Shown here: positions 8,424 to 16,513 of the stretch, piece by piece
Position numbering within the stretch: the first letter of the stretch is position 1
How the letters are laid out: every line of letters begins with the position of its first letter
The notes under the pieces: model-generated
What the model was told of the DNA's origin: nothing
Database searches by the model: none
Seen by the model: the letters and a program-made list of their open reading frames with translations, nothing else
Made by a program: the position numbers and the translations under genes
From: Clostridiales bacterium
GTDB lineage: Bacteria; Bacillota; Clostridia; Oscillospirales; Oscillospiraceae
NCBI GenBank assembly: GCA_004558115.1
Contig: SFDT01000022.1
Span: 1 to 64,000, forward strand
Direction of reading: 5' to 3'
DNA: 64,000 nt

Positions 8424-9137
8424 TTACGACGCCAGACAGCCGGCGGTGATGGCGGCGGCCAGGCGGGTCTGATAGGCAGGCTGCTGAAGCATGGCTGTCT
8501 CCTCCCGATTGGAGAGAAAGCCGCACTCCACCAGGATGCCCGGCGCGTTGATATTTTTCATCAGGTAAATGGTGGCCGGAATGGATTTCGTCTTCTTCTC
8601 ATTCCCGGTGTTGACGGCGGTATTCAATGCGTCCTGCACGGACTGGGCCAGCGCGTCGGCGCCTTCTTTGCTGTTCCAGAACACCTGGGCGCCGTGGGTC
8701 ACCGTGGAGGACGGCAGGCTGTTCTGGTGGATGCTCAGCAGCACGGCGCCTTCCGTTCCGTTCACAAGAGCGACCCGGTTGTGGAGGTCGGAGACCTTTT
8801 TCTGCCGGGCGGTGGCGGCCTCCTGGGAGTGGATGGACACATCCTCCCTGCGGGTCATGACGGTGGGCTGGCCCAAAAAGGTCATGAAGTCCTCCACCCG
8901 CAGAGCGATGGACAGGTTCAAGCCGCTCTCCTTGACAGCCCCGTCCGCGGAGACGGCGCCGCCGTCCTCCCCGCCGTGGCCCGGGTCGATGACCAGTGTG
9001 ACCCGCTCCTCACCCAGGGCGGCGAACACCGGAACGGTCTTGCTGTGCCCCGTCCACAAAAGCACGGCAAAGGCGGCAAAAAAGCAGCAAAGCAGGCCGC
9101 AGACCAGCAGGTTTTGTTTTTTCAGCACCAAAAACAC
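8424..9137 (-). CDS. cwlD: N-acetylmuramoyl-L-alanine amidase CwlD
   Basis: Zinc amidase of the Amidase_3 family, 237 residues with an N-terminal membrane/signal segment (LLVCGLLCCFFAAFAVLL). Zinc ligands are visible in DPGHGG and SIHQN, and the acidic residues are in VKESGLN and LVECGFLSN. In spore formers CwlD helps convert muramic acid side chains to muramic-delta-lactam in cortex peptidoglycan. The size and the position next to a coat operon favour CwlD over vegetative amidases. Start is GTG 9137 behind AGGGGGTG. It is divergent from cotJ, and the CATAGTATG motif between them reads CATACTATG towards cwlD. Confidence 0.88.
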   Translation of the reverse strand: MFLVLKKQNLLVCGLLCCFFAAFAVLLWTGHSKTVPVFAALGEERVTLVIDPGHGGEDGGAVSADGAVKESGLNLSIALRVEDFMTFLGQPTVMTRREDVSIHSQEAATARQKKVSDLHNRVALVNGTEGAVLLSIHQNSLPSSTVTHGAQVFWNSKEGADALAQSVQDALNTAVNTGNEKKTKSIPATIYLMKNINAPGILVECGFLSNREETAMLQQPAYQTRLAAAITAGCLAS

Positions 9138-9245
9138 AACACAGCACCCCCTGCCGGGAGCTTATGCGCATCTTTGTTCTTCCATTCCGATTATAGCCGT
9201 CCTCCCGTCTAAAATCAAGGGCAGGCTCCCCCCTGCCCCCGCCCG

Positions 9246-9254
9246 CATAGTATG
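9246..9254 (+). promoter_or_regulatory. Candidate mother-cell sigma -10 element of the cotJ operon
   Basis: CATAGTATG resembles the sigma-E/sigma-K -10 (CATACAnT or CATAnnnTA). In Bacillus subtilis the cotJ operon is known to be sigma-E dependent. Related CATAGNNTG motifs precede the element recombinase operon, yunB and spoIIM in this window. No good -35 match is seen. The motif is nearly palindromic and could also serve cwlD. Confidence 0.5.
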
Positions 9255-9313
9255 GAGTGAGCGTGCGCCGCTGCCGGTGCGCGCCACTATGCCAAAGGAG
9301 GAAGCCACCGCAA

Positions 9314-9775
9314 ATGGAAACACCTGAAATGAATCAACCCGCCGCGTCCTGCGGCGCGAATCAGGGAACGATGCCCGGCAGCTGCGCGCCGCTGGCATTC
9401 CCCTATGTACCCATGCAGGGCCCCAATCCCACCCGCTTCAGCCGGATGGAGGCTTTGCAGACCGGCACCCTGTTCCCCGGCCTGGACCTGCCCTTTAAGG
9501 AGGCCATCCAGGCAAAGACCAAGCTGGCCAATACCGCTCTTGTGGAGCTGATGGCCCTGGACTTCGCCATCGACGAACTGGGGCTGTACCTCGTCACCCA
9601 CTCCGAGGACCAGGAAGCGCTTCAGCTGTACTGGTCCTATATCAAGCTGGCCAAGGAAGGCCGTGAGAAATACCAGAAGATGTACGGTCCGCTGCTGCAG
9701 ACGGACCTGACCCCTGAGGAGGGCTATATCTGGCTGAAGGACCCCTGGCCCTGGGAGGAAGGAGGAAACGCGTAA
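9314..9775 (+). CDS. Spore coat protein, CotJA-CotJB fusion
   Basis: A single 153-residue frame joins two coat proteins that are separate genes in Bacillus. Residues about 20-55 carry the CotJA signature (FSRMEALQTGTLFPGLDLPF). Residues about 60-150 are CotJB-like (LMALDFAIDELGLYLVTHSED, then YGPL and PWPWE). CotJA/B/C form an inner-coat set synthesised in the mother cell. ATG 9314 lies 12 nt after AAAGGAGG; an in-frame ATG at 9257 has no ribosome site. The stop shares a base with the cotJC start (TAATG), implying translational coupling. Confidence 0.85.
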   Translation: METPEMNQPAASCGANQGTMPGSCAPLAFPYVPMQGPNPTRFSRMEALQTGTLFPGLDLPFKEAIQAKTKLANTALVELMALDFAIDELGLYLVTHSEDQEALQLYWSYIKLAKEGREKYQKMYGPLLQTDLTPEEGYIWLKDPWPWEEGGNA

Positions 9776-10254
9776 TGTTCGTGTATGAGAAGAAGCTCCA
9801 GTACCCGGTGAAGATCAAAAATACCAATCCCAAGCTGGCGGCGGTCATCATCAGCCAATACGGCGGGCCGGATGGTGAACTGGGCGCCTCCCTGCGCTAT
9901 CTGAGCCAGCGGTATTCCATGCCTTATCCGGAGCTGAAGGCTCTGCTGACCGATATCGGTACCGAGGAACTGGGGCACCTGGAGATGATCGGCGCCATCG
10001 TTCACCAGCTGACCCGCGACCTGACAGAAGACCAGATCAAGTCCGCCGGCTTTGACGCCTACTTCGTGGACCACACCGCCGGTGTCTACCCCACCGCCGC
10101 CTCCGGCTTCCCCTGGAGCGCCGCCAGCATGGCGGTGAAGGGCGACCTGATCGCCGACCTGACCGAGGACCTTGCAGCAGATGCTGCGATGGCAATGATG
10201 CGGAAGTGCCCGGCGCCCTTTACGCGCCGTAGCGCCGCAGGCCCGCTTCGATGA
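9775..10254 (+). pseudogene. cotJC: cotJC 5' part, interrupted by a mobile element
   Basis: First 135 codons of the coat-associated manganese-catalase-like CotJC. Predicted ligands by alignment to Mn-catalases are Glu35 (GPDGELG), Glu65 and His68 (EELGHLE). After the shared 8-mer GCAGCAGA at 10174-10181 the reading changes (Glu136 codon GAG becomes GAT) and runs into 23 element-derived residues. The missing end, with Glu136 and His169, lies at 24330-24521. As it stands the product would lack two of five metal ligands and should be inactive. It is likely an intact gene after excision of the insert rather than a true pseudogene. Confidence 0.93.
10174..10181 (+). other. attL core of the cotJC-interrupting element
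   Basis: GCAGCAGA, shared with 14947-14954 and 24324-24331 in the same orientation. Left of it is cotJC coding sequence; right of it is element A, starting TGCTGCGATGGC. Recombination with the 24324 copy restores cotJC in frame. Confidence 0.85.
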
Positions 10255-11155
10255 TGTCCCAGAACTTCTCCACGTCGATCTCCACCGCCACATCGGCGTT
10301 GTGGGGCAGGCGGAGATAGTCGAAGCCGTCGCAGTTGGTGCGGCCGTAGGACTGTCCGCCGCCGATGTCGATGCGGACGTTCATGGGGCGGGTGGTGAGC
10401 ACCGTGGGGTCCAGCAGCCAGGCAATGGTCACCGGGTCGTGGAGCGGGCCGCCCTCCCAGCCGAAGACCTCCTTCTGTGTCCGGCAGAAATGCCCCATCA
10501 GCTCCACGAACAGCCGGGAGGCTTCGTTGCCTACCCGGCCCATCCGCTCCACAACGGCGGGATAGCACAGGGCCTTGCGGGTCACATCCAAGCCAACCAT
10601 GGTGATGGGCCGGCCAGCGGTAAAGCAGACATGGGCCGCCTCCGGGTCCGCCAGGATGTTGAACTCCGCCGCGGGAGACACGTTGCCGCTGCCGCAGGAG
10701 CCGCCCATCAAAACGATGCGCTGAATTTTTTCAGCGATGCGGGGCTCCAGCCGCAGGGCCATGGCCAGATTCGTCATGGGGCCTGTGGTGACCACAGTGA
10801 TGTCCCCTTCCGAGGCCAGCAGGGTCCGCACCAAAAACGCCACGGCGTGCTCCTGCTCCAGCGGGCAGACCAGCGGCGGAAATGCCGGTCCATCCAGGCC
10901 GGTCTTGCCGTGGATGTCCCCGGCGGTCATTTTCTCCCGGACCATGGGCTGACCGCAGCCGGCGAACACCGGCACCTGCAAACCCAGCCACTGGACCACC
11001 TGCCGGGCATTGCGTTGGGTGTTTTCCAGCGTCTGGTTGCCCGCCACTACCGTGATGCCCAGCAGCTCCAACGCCGGGCTGCCGCCCGCCAGCAGGATGG
11101 CCACCGCGTCATCGTGACCGGGGTCGCAGTCCAGAATGATCTTCTTTCGCTCCAT
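10220..11155 (-). CDS. Nucleoside hydrolase (IUNH family), copy 1
   Basis: Hydrolyses the N-glycosidic bond of ribonucleosides to base and ribose. The 311-residue protein begins with the calcium-binding aspartate motif in IILDCDPGHDDAVAIL. It also has TTGPMTNLA, LMGGS, GNVSPAAEFNILADPEAA and a C-terminal PLHDPVTIAWL Asp. ATG 11155 follows AAGGAGG. It is the first gene inside the left end of element A, pointing at attL, divergent from the recombinase. Together with the ribokinase and the second hydrolase it would convert nucleosides to ribose 5-phosphate. Exact substrate preference (pyrimidine or purine) cannot be read. Confidence 0.9.
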   Translation of the reverse strand: MERKKIILDCDPGHDDAVAILLAGGSPALELLGITVVAGNQTLENTQRNARQVVQWLGLQVPVFAGCGQPMVREKMTAGDIHGKTGLDGPAFPPLVCPLEQEHAVAFLVRTLLASEGDITVVTTGPMTNLAMALRLEPRIAEKIQRIVLMGGSCGSGNVSPAAEFNILADPEAAHVCFTAGRPITMVGLDVTRKALCYPAVVERMGRVGNEASRLFVELMGHFCRTQKEVFGWEGGPLHDPVTIAWLLDPTVLTTRPMNVRIDIGGGQSYGRTNCDGFDYLRLPHNADVAVEIDVEKFWDIIEAGLRRYGA

Positions 11156-11267
11156 GGGAAAGCCTCCTTCCGCGCGCCTGGGGGCACGCTGTCCGTTTTC
11201 TTCATTATAGCAGAGCCTGTCCCCGGACACCAGAGGATTTGCCCAGGTCTTTCCCCCTTCCCCGCCG

Positions 11268-11276
11268 CATAGAATG
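11268..11276 (+). promoter_or_regulatory. Candidate mother-cell sigma -10 element of the recombinase operon
   Basis: CATAGAATG, preceded by G, is identical over 10 bp to the motif upstream of yunB (minus strand 30034-30042) and differs at one base from the cotJ motif at 9246. It lies 7 bp before the AAAGGAGG ribosome site, so the transcript leader would be very short. No clear -35 is seen. Confidence 0.45.
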
Positions 11277-11297
11277 GCGGTAAAAGGAGGCGGCGCC

Positions 11298-11429
11298 ATG
11301 GCGGAGGAGACTGTGAAAAGCGTGTTTCAAAACGGGGCGGACACTCCGGACCCACAGGCGCTCACGGAGGCGTGGGCCCGGCTCATCCGGCAGCTGGCGC
11401 AAGCCCGTGCCGGGGAGGACGACGCATGA
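11298..11429 (+). CDS. 43-aa ORF coupled to the serine recombinase
   Basis: Too short for most gene callers but well supported. ATG 11298 is 7 nt after a perfect AAAGGAGG, and the stop overlaps the recombinase start (ATGA, 11426-11429). The product begins MAEETVKSVFQ, has a predicted amphipathic helix (ALTEAWARLIRQLAQA) and ends GEDDA. I recognise no family. Small proteins encoded beside serine recombinases can act as directionality factors (for example SprB with SprA of SPbeta), so a role in controlling excision is a reasonable hypothesis only. Confidence 0.6.
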   Translation: MAEETVKSVFQNGADTPDPQALTEAWARLIRQLAQARAGEDDA

Positions 11430-12961
11430 TCAAGGCCGCCCTTTACTGCCGCCTGTCCGAGGAGGACCGGGACAAGCGGCATATTACGGACGACAGCGCC
11501 AGCATCCAAAACCAAAAGGCCATGCTGCGATCTTACGCGGCAGAGCAAGGCTGGGAAGTATTTGACATTTACAGCGACGATGATTACGCGGGTTCCGACC
11601 GCAGCCGCCCGGAATTTTGCCGCCTGCTGCGGGACGCGGAGCAGCGGCGGTTCCAGGTGGTGCTGTGCAAGACCCAGTCCCGCTTCACCCGGGAGCTGGA
11701 GCTGGTGGAAAAATACCTCCATGACCTGTTCCCCCGGTGGGGCATCCGCTTTGTGGGCATCGTGGACAACGCAGACACGGACAGCCGGGGCAATAAAAAG
11801 ACCCGGCAGATCAACGGCCTGGTGAACGAGTGGTATCTGGAGGACATGTCGGAGAATATCCGCAGCGTCCTTACCAGCCGCCGGAAAAGCGGCTTTCACA
11901 TCGGCTCTTTCGCTCTGTACGGCTACCGGAAGGACCCGGACCACAAGGGCCGCCTCCTCATTGACGAGGAGGCGGCGGCGGTGGTGCGGGAGGTATTCAC
12001 CCTTTTCGCCGGCGGCTGCGGCAAGACGGCCATCGCCCGGACGCTCAATGACCGGGGCATCCCCAATCCCACGGAGTACAAGCGGCTCCACGGCCTGCGC
12101 TACCAGCAGCCCAAGGGCAGAAACAGCACTCTTTGGAAATACCCGGCCATCTCCGCCATGCTGACCAACGAGCTGTATACCGGCACCCTGGTGCAGGGAA
12201 AATACGGCAGCGTTTCCTACAAAACCCGGCAGAACCGCCCCAGGCCCCGGGACCAGTGGTACCGGGTGGAGGGCACCCATGAGGCCATCATCGACCCGAT
12301 CCTCTGGGAGGAGGTCCAGGCCCTGGTCCGGGAGCGGGCCAGGCCCTTCGCCGGCGGCAGCGTAGGGCTTTTTGCCGGGAAGGTCCGCTGTGCCGGGTGC
12401 GGCTACGTGCTGCGCTCTTCCGTGAGCCACGGCCGCCGCTACCTCCAGTGCCCTACCCACCACGTGGCAAAGGACGCCTGTCCGGGCGCCTTCCTCTCCG
12501 TGGAGAAGCTGGAGAAGCTGGTGCTGGGTGAGCTGGAACGGCTCACGGCAGAATATCTGGACCAGGAAGCCCTGTCAAAACGCCTGACAGCCTGCGGCGC
12601 GGCCCGGCTGAAAACGCTTCCGGCGCGGCTGGAGGCCTGCGAAAAGCAGGTGGAGGAACATGGAGCCGCCGTGGCCGCGCTGTATCTGGATCAGGCCCGC
12701 GGCAGCCTTTCCCAGGAGGACTTTCTGGCGGCAAAACAGGCGCTTTTACAAGAAAAAAGCCGCCTGGAAGCCCAGGCGGAACGCATCCGGCGGCAGCTGG
12801 CGGAGCAGGACGCCCCGGACGTCAGGGAGCTGCTGGAGCGCAGCCTCCATCCGGACCATCTGACGCGGGAAATGGTGCTGTGTTTCGTGGACCGCATTAC
12901 CGTGGGAAAGCGGCAGCCGGGGGCGCCGCTGCCTCCGGTGGTGATCCACTGGCGCTTTTGA
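11426..12961 (+). CDS. Large serine recombinase
   Basis: Site-specific recombinase of 511 residues that would integrate and excise element A and probably element B. The resolvase domain (about 1-150) has YCRLS with catalytic Ser11. A recombinase domain (about 160-260) and a zinc ribbon (Cys322, Cys325, Cys342, Cys352) follow. A coiled coil (about 360-470) and a short C-terminal segment complete the protein, the full architecture of TnpX/SprA/SpoIVCA-type enzymes. It starts at ATG 11426, overlapping the 43-aa ORF by 4 bp. Nothing in it looks broken. It ends at a shared terminator with the convergent ribokinase. SpoIVCA, which excises the skin element from sigK in B. subtilis, is a functional precedent. 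Confidence 0.95.
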   Translation: MIKAALYCRLSEEDRDKRHITDDSASIQNQKAMLRSYAAEQGWEVFDIYSDDDYAGSDRSRPEFCRLLRDAEQRRFQVVLCKTQSRFTRELELVEKYLHDLFPRWGIRFVGIVDNADTDSRGNKKTRQINGLVNEWYLEDMSENIRSVLTSRRKSGFHIGSFALYGYRKDPDHKGRLLIDEEAAAVVREVFTLFAGGCGKTAIARTLNDRGIPNPTEYKRLHGLRYQQPKGRNSTLWKYPAISAMLTNELYTGTLVQGKYGSVSYKTRQNRPRPRDQWYRVEGTHEAIIDPILWEEVQALVRERARPFAGGSVGLFAGKVRCAGCGYVLRSSVSHGRRYLQCPTHHVAKDACPGAFLSVEKLEKLVLGELERLTAEYLDQEALSKRLTACGAARLKTLPARLEACEKQVEEHGAAVAALYLDQARGSLSQEDFLAAKQALLQEKSRLEAQAERIRRQLAEQDAPDVRELLERSLHPDHLTREMVLCFVDRITVGKRQPGAPLPPVVIHWRF

Positions 12962-12968
12962 CAAGGGA

Positions 12969-12996
12969 AAAGCCCGGAGCATCCGCTCCGGGCTTT
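12969..12996. terminator. Terminator between recombinase and ribokinase
   Basis: AAAGCCCGGAGC, loop ATCC, GCTCCGGGCTTT: a 12-bp perfect stem between convergent genes. Confidence 0.85.
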
Positions 12997-13006
12997 CATC
13001 ATGCCG

Positions 13007-13894
13007 TCAAGCCTGCAAGAAGGCCTGGACCTCATCGTAGGCGGGAATGGAATCTGCCGCGCCGGGCCGGGTCACGGCCAGGGCACTGGCCGCGGTGGCC
13101 AGACGGAGGCAGTCCTCCAGAGAGCCGCCCTCCGCCGCCCGGCGGAGGAAATAACCGGTGAAGGTGTCCCCTGCCGCCGTGGTATCCACCGCATGCACCC
13201 GCATGGCGGGGACCTGGGCGGTCTCACCGCCCCGGGCCGCCATGGAGCCGTCGCCGCCCAGGGTCAGGACGATGGTGGTGTCCGGGCACCGAGCCCCCAG
13301 GCGCCGCAGGATCTCCCGGGGGTCCGTGGTCCCAGCCAGGTAGGCGCCCTCCACCTCGTTCACCAGCAGCCATTCCAGCTTTTCCAGAGGCACCTGCTGC
13401 AAATTCTCCCCGCTGGGCGCGGCGTTCAGGGCCGTGCGCATCCCCAGCTCCCAGGCCCGGCGGACGATGTAGTCCACACAGGAGGTCTCGTTTTGCAGCA
13501 GCACCATGTCCCCCCGGTCAAACCGGGCCAGGACCCGGTCCACGTCCTCCTCCGTCAGGGCGTGGTTGGCGCCGCTGTACAGGATGATGTTGTTTTGTCC
13601 GGAGGGGTCCACCTGGATGATGGCGTGGCCGGTCTTGTCCGCCACCTGGCGGATGCAGTCCGTGCGGACGCCGGCGGCGGCCAGCTTTTCCTTTAAAAAC
13701 ACGCCTTCTTCGCCGATGCAGCCGGCGTGGTAGACCTCCAGCCCTGCCTTCGCCGCCGCGATGGACTGGTTGAGGCCCTTGCCGCCGCAGTTCACCCGCA
13801 GGCTCCGGGAACTCAAGGTCTCGCCGGGCTGGACGAAGTGGGGCATTTCGTAGACATAGTCGATATTCAATGAGCCGATATTCACAACACGCAT
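13007..13894 (-). CDS. rbsK: Ribokinase (PfkB family)
   Basis: Phosphorylates ribose to ribose 5-phosphate. The 295 residues have the PfkB family N-terminal motif (VNCGGKGLNQSIAAAKAG near residue 35) and the C-terminal signature with the catalytic Asp (DTTAAGDTFTGYF). ATG 13894 follows AAAGGAGG. It lies 13 bp downstream of nucleoside hydrolase copy 2 on the same strand, so the two form an operon whose products act in sequence. No sugar or nucleoside transporter is encoded in the element. Confidence 0.9.
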   Translation of the reverse strand: MRVVNIGSLNIDYVYEMPHFVQPGETLSSRSLRVNCGGKGLNQSIAAAKAGLEVYHAGCIGEEGVFLKEKLAAAGVRTDCIRQVADKTGHAIIQVDPSGQNNIILYSGANHALTEEDVDRVLARFDRGDMVLLQNETSCVDYIVRRAWELGMRTALNAAPSGENLQQVPLEKLEWLLVNEVEGAYLAGTTDPREILRRLGARCPDTTIVLTLGGDGSMAARGGETAQVPAMRVHAVDTTAAGDTFTGYFLRRAAEGGSLEDCLRLATAASALAVTRPGAADSIPAYDEVQAFLQA

Positions 13895-13907
13895 GGAAAG
13901 TCCTCCT

Positions 13908-14858
13908 TTATGGCTGGGTAAAGGCGGCAATGAGCTTTTCCACCGCCTTGCGGGCGTCCACGTCCGTGCAGATGGAGAGGTAGGGCGCGTCGATGGGGTG
14001 CTCCCGGAAGTCCGCCACCACCATGCCCCGGCAGAACGTGCCGCCGCACTCCACCCGGGCGGGCGCTTTGCGGATGGTCACAAGGCTGGGGTCCACCGCC
14101 GCCAGCACCGCCAGGGGGTCATGGACCGGGCAGTGGTCCAGGCAGTTGTTCTGCAGGCGGTTGAAGCGGTAATACACCTCCATGGCCTGCCGGATGTAGG
14201 CGGCAATGGGCTTGTTTTCCTCCGTGGCATACTTGTCCAGCATGTCCAGATGGCGGGAAGTCAGGCGCACCTGCATGGTCACATCCAGCCCCACCATGGT
14301 CAAATCCAGCCCGGAGCGGAACACGAAGTCCGCCGCCTCCGGGTCCCCGGCCAGGTTGGCCTCGCACACCGGGGAGACATTGCCGGGGTGGTGCAGCGTA
14401 CCGCCCATAAACACCACGTTCTTGACCAGCGGCACGATGTCCGGCGCCTTTTGCAGCGCCAAAGCCAGATTCGTCATACGGCCCAGCGTCACCAGTGTCA
14501 GCTGGTGGGGATGGGCCCGGACCATGCGGATGAGAAAGTCCCAGGCCGGCTCCTCCAGCGGCTTTTGGTCCGATGGCGGCAGCTCCACGTCGCCGATGCC
14601 GTTTTGACCGTGGATGTGGGGCACAGGCCCCTCCCACTTCCCTTCCAGGGGCGCGTTGGCCCCGATGGCCACCGGCACTTCGTAGGGCGTCCCCGCCAGC
14701 TTGATGAGGCGCAGGGTGTTTTCCGCCGCCTGGGCGGCGCTGGTATTGCCGCAGCCGGTGGTCACGCCCACCACCTGGACGCCGGACTGCTTCAAGGCGA
14801 ACAAAATGGCAATGGAATCGTCAATGCCGGTGTCCGCGTCGATCAAGATCTTCTGCAT
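13908..14858 (-). CDS. Nucleoside hydrolase (IUNH family), copy 2
   Basis: A 316-residue nucleoside hydrolase with ILIDADTGIDDSIAIL at the N-terminus, LVTLGRMTNLAL, VFMGGTL, GNVSPVCEANLAGDPEAA and a C-terminal PVHDPLAVLAA Asp. It is only moderately similar to copy 1 (residue choices differ throughout), so a distinct substrate range is likely and a recent duplication is not. ATG 14858 follows ACAGGAGCGG. It is first in the operon with the ribokinase. Confidence 0.9.
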   Translation of the reverse strand: MQKILIDADTGIDDSIAILFALKQSGVQVVGVTTGCGNTSAAQAAENTLRLIKLAGTPYEVPVAIGANAPLEGKWEGPVPHIHGQNGIGDVELPPSDQKPLEEPAWDFLIRMVRAHPHQLTLVTLGRMTNLALALQKAPDIVPLVKNVVFMGGTLHHPGNVSPVCEANLAGDPEAADFVFRSGLDLTMVGLDVTMQVRLTSRHLDMLDKYATEENKPIAAYIRQAMEVYYRFNRLQNNCLDHCPVHDPLAVLAAVDPSLVTIRKAPARVECGGTFCRGMVVADFREHPIDAPYLSICTDVDARKAVEKLIAAFTQP

Positions 14859-14946
14859 ATGACCGCTCCTGTCCAAAACATTCTCCGTTCATTATATGGC
14901 CTCCCGGCCAAAATTACAAGGGCGCCAATGCTGTCCCGGCGCCATC

Positions 14947-14954
14947 GCAGCAGA
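14947..14954 (+). other. Internal att core between elements A and B
   Basis: Third direct copy of GCAGCAGA, exactly at the switch from the GC-rich recombinase module to the lower-GC CRISPR-Cas module. Its left flank (GCCATC) completes the inverted repeat of element A. Its right flank carries AAGAACAA at 14968-14975, which mirrors TTGTTCTT at the right end of element B. Confidence 0.7.
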
Positions 14955-15046
14955 TGATGTATTATGTAAGAACAATATCCCTGAATCCATGCGCCTCTTA
15001 CTGGAAGCGACGCATGCTCATTGATACTATCCTGAGCCTAATCATT

Positions 15047-16353
15047 ATTTCAATCCACGCTCCCCTTGCGGGGAGCGACTGGGAGTAACGCCAGAGTATG
15101 TCAGTATGGTTTTGTTTCAATCCACGCTCCCCTTGCGGGGAGCGACCGTATCCGCCATCTCCGGTGCCATGGTTGCTTCTGTTTCAATCCACGCTCCCCT
15201 TGCGGGGAGCGACGAAGACGTCTGGCCGTTCTCTGAGCTGTATGGGCCGTTTCAATCCACGCTCCCCTTGCGGGGAGCGACGTGGCGGAGCAAAGGCGTG
15301 TCGCCGCTGTTGAGGTTTCAATCCACGCTCCCCTTGCGGGGAGCGACCCTTATGACGTTTTATTCTGACAAAATGGACGATGTTTCAATCCACGCTCCCC
15401 TTGCGGGGAGCGACACATTTCGATCACGTTTTTCATCCGAGGCGTCCGGTTTCAATCCACGCTCCCCTTGCGGGGAGCGACCTGCCTCCAATCTTCCGGT
15501 CCTAAATATGATCTCGTTTCAATCCACGCTCCCCTTGCGGGGAGCGACTCCACCATGAGGAGGAGATCGCGGCAGTCCGCAAGTTTCAATCCACGCTCCC
15601 CTTGCGGGGAGCGACTCCGCCGATGTGTCGCCGTAGCCCTTGGTTACTGCAGTTTCAATCCACGCTCCCCTTGCGGGGAGCGACTTCTTGTCCGCCGTCA
15701 TGCAGGCATTTTTCAATGTTTCAATCCACGCTCCCCTTGCGGGGAGCGACTTAACCAAAATATCATAAGCAACAGATGTAAGAGGTTTCAATCCACGCTC
15801 CCCTTGCGGGGAGCGACGTATTCCAGCATCCGCCAGCGATATATCAATGGATGTTTCAATCCACGCTCCCCTTGCGGGGAGCGACAAAGAAGGGAGGACT
15901 TGCGGAAATACACATGATTGTTTCAATCCACGCTCCCCTTGCGGGGAGCGACGCGTAAGGTTACCAATATATTTCGGCATCTTTAAGTTTCAATCCACGC
16001 TCCCCTTGCGGGGAGCGACCCGCATTCCAGGCAAATACAGAAGAGGTACAGAAGTTTCAATCCACGCTCCCCTTGCGGGGAGCGACAAGGAGATATATCC
16101 AAATCAAAAAAAATAGGCTGTTTCAATCCACGCTCCCCTTGCGGGGAGCGACGCAAGCGACCAACGATACCGATCACGCCACCGATGTTTCAATCCACGC
16201 TCCCCTTGCGGGGAGCGACCGCTTGCTGTGCTGCTTACTTTAGTCCTCGCTCTGTTTCAATCCACGCTCCCCTTGCGGGGAGCGACTTTTTCAAGAGGTT
16301 CTTTTGAATCCTGGGGAGATGTTTCAATCCACGCTCCCCTTGCGGGGAGCGAC
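15047..16353 (-). CRISPR. Type I-C CRISPR array, 20 repeats, 19 spacers
   Basis: Twenty 33-bp repeats start at 15047, 15114, 15181, 15249, 15315, 15382, 15449, 15516, 15583, 15652, 15718, 15785, 15853, 15920, 15987, 16054, 16120, 16187, 16254 and 16321. Spacers are 33-36 bp, mostly 34. On the transcribed (minus) strand the repeat starts GTCGCTCCCCGC and ends GTGGATTGAAAC, a classic I-C repeat with a GCTCCCCGCAAGGGGAGC hairpin. All repeats look identical except the one farthest from cas2, whose last base is changed (T for C on the minus strand). That is normal for the trailer end. New spacers therefore enter at the 16353 side. Confidence 0.98.
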
Positions 16354-16513
16354 AGCAAAAATGTACAAAAGCAGATATGCATTTTGCAAAAAAATACCAT
16401 TTATCAGTCATTTTGCCGAAAAACAGTATGTAGGTTTTTCTTAGACCGATGAGATCTTCTGGTTTTACCGGTGCGAACCTCCCTGCTTTCAGATGTCCGC
16501 TTCCATTTCGCAC
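16354..16513 (-). promoter_or_regulatory. CRISPR leader
   Basis: About 160 bp between the first repeat and the cas2 stop, AT-richer than the array, with several A/T runs near 16380-16400. By position it holds the pre-crRNA promoter and the Cas1-Cas2 integration site. I cannot point to an unambiguous promoter. Confidence 0.7.

Larger units (their letters stand above)
10174..14946. mobile_element. Element A: serine-recombinase element in cotJC
   Basis: A 4,773-bp unit carrying a nucleoside hydrolase, a 43-aa ORF plus large serine recombinase, a ribokinase and a second nucleoside hydrolase. Joining its ends in silico (14941-14951, AGAT, 10183-10193) gives perfect 11-bp inverted arms GCCATCGCAGC and GCTGCGATGGC around AGAT. 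This is the dyad expected of a serine-recombinase attP. Its GC content is close to that of the host, so it probably circulates among related bacteria. Confidence 0.75.

Noticed and set aside
15047..16353. Open frames running through the CRISPR array on both strands
   Set aside because: They arise from a stop-free 33-bp repeat and encode only repeated repeat-translations.
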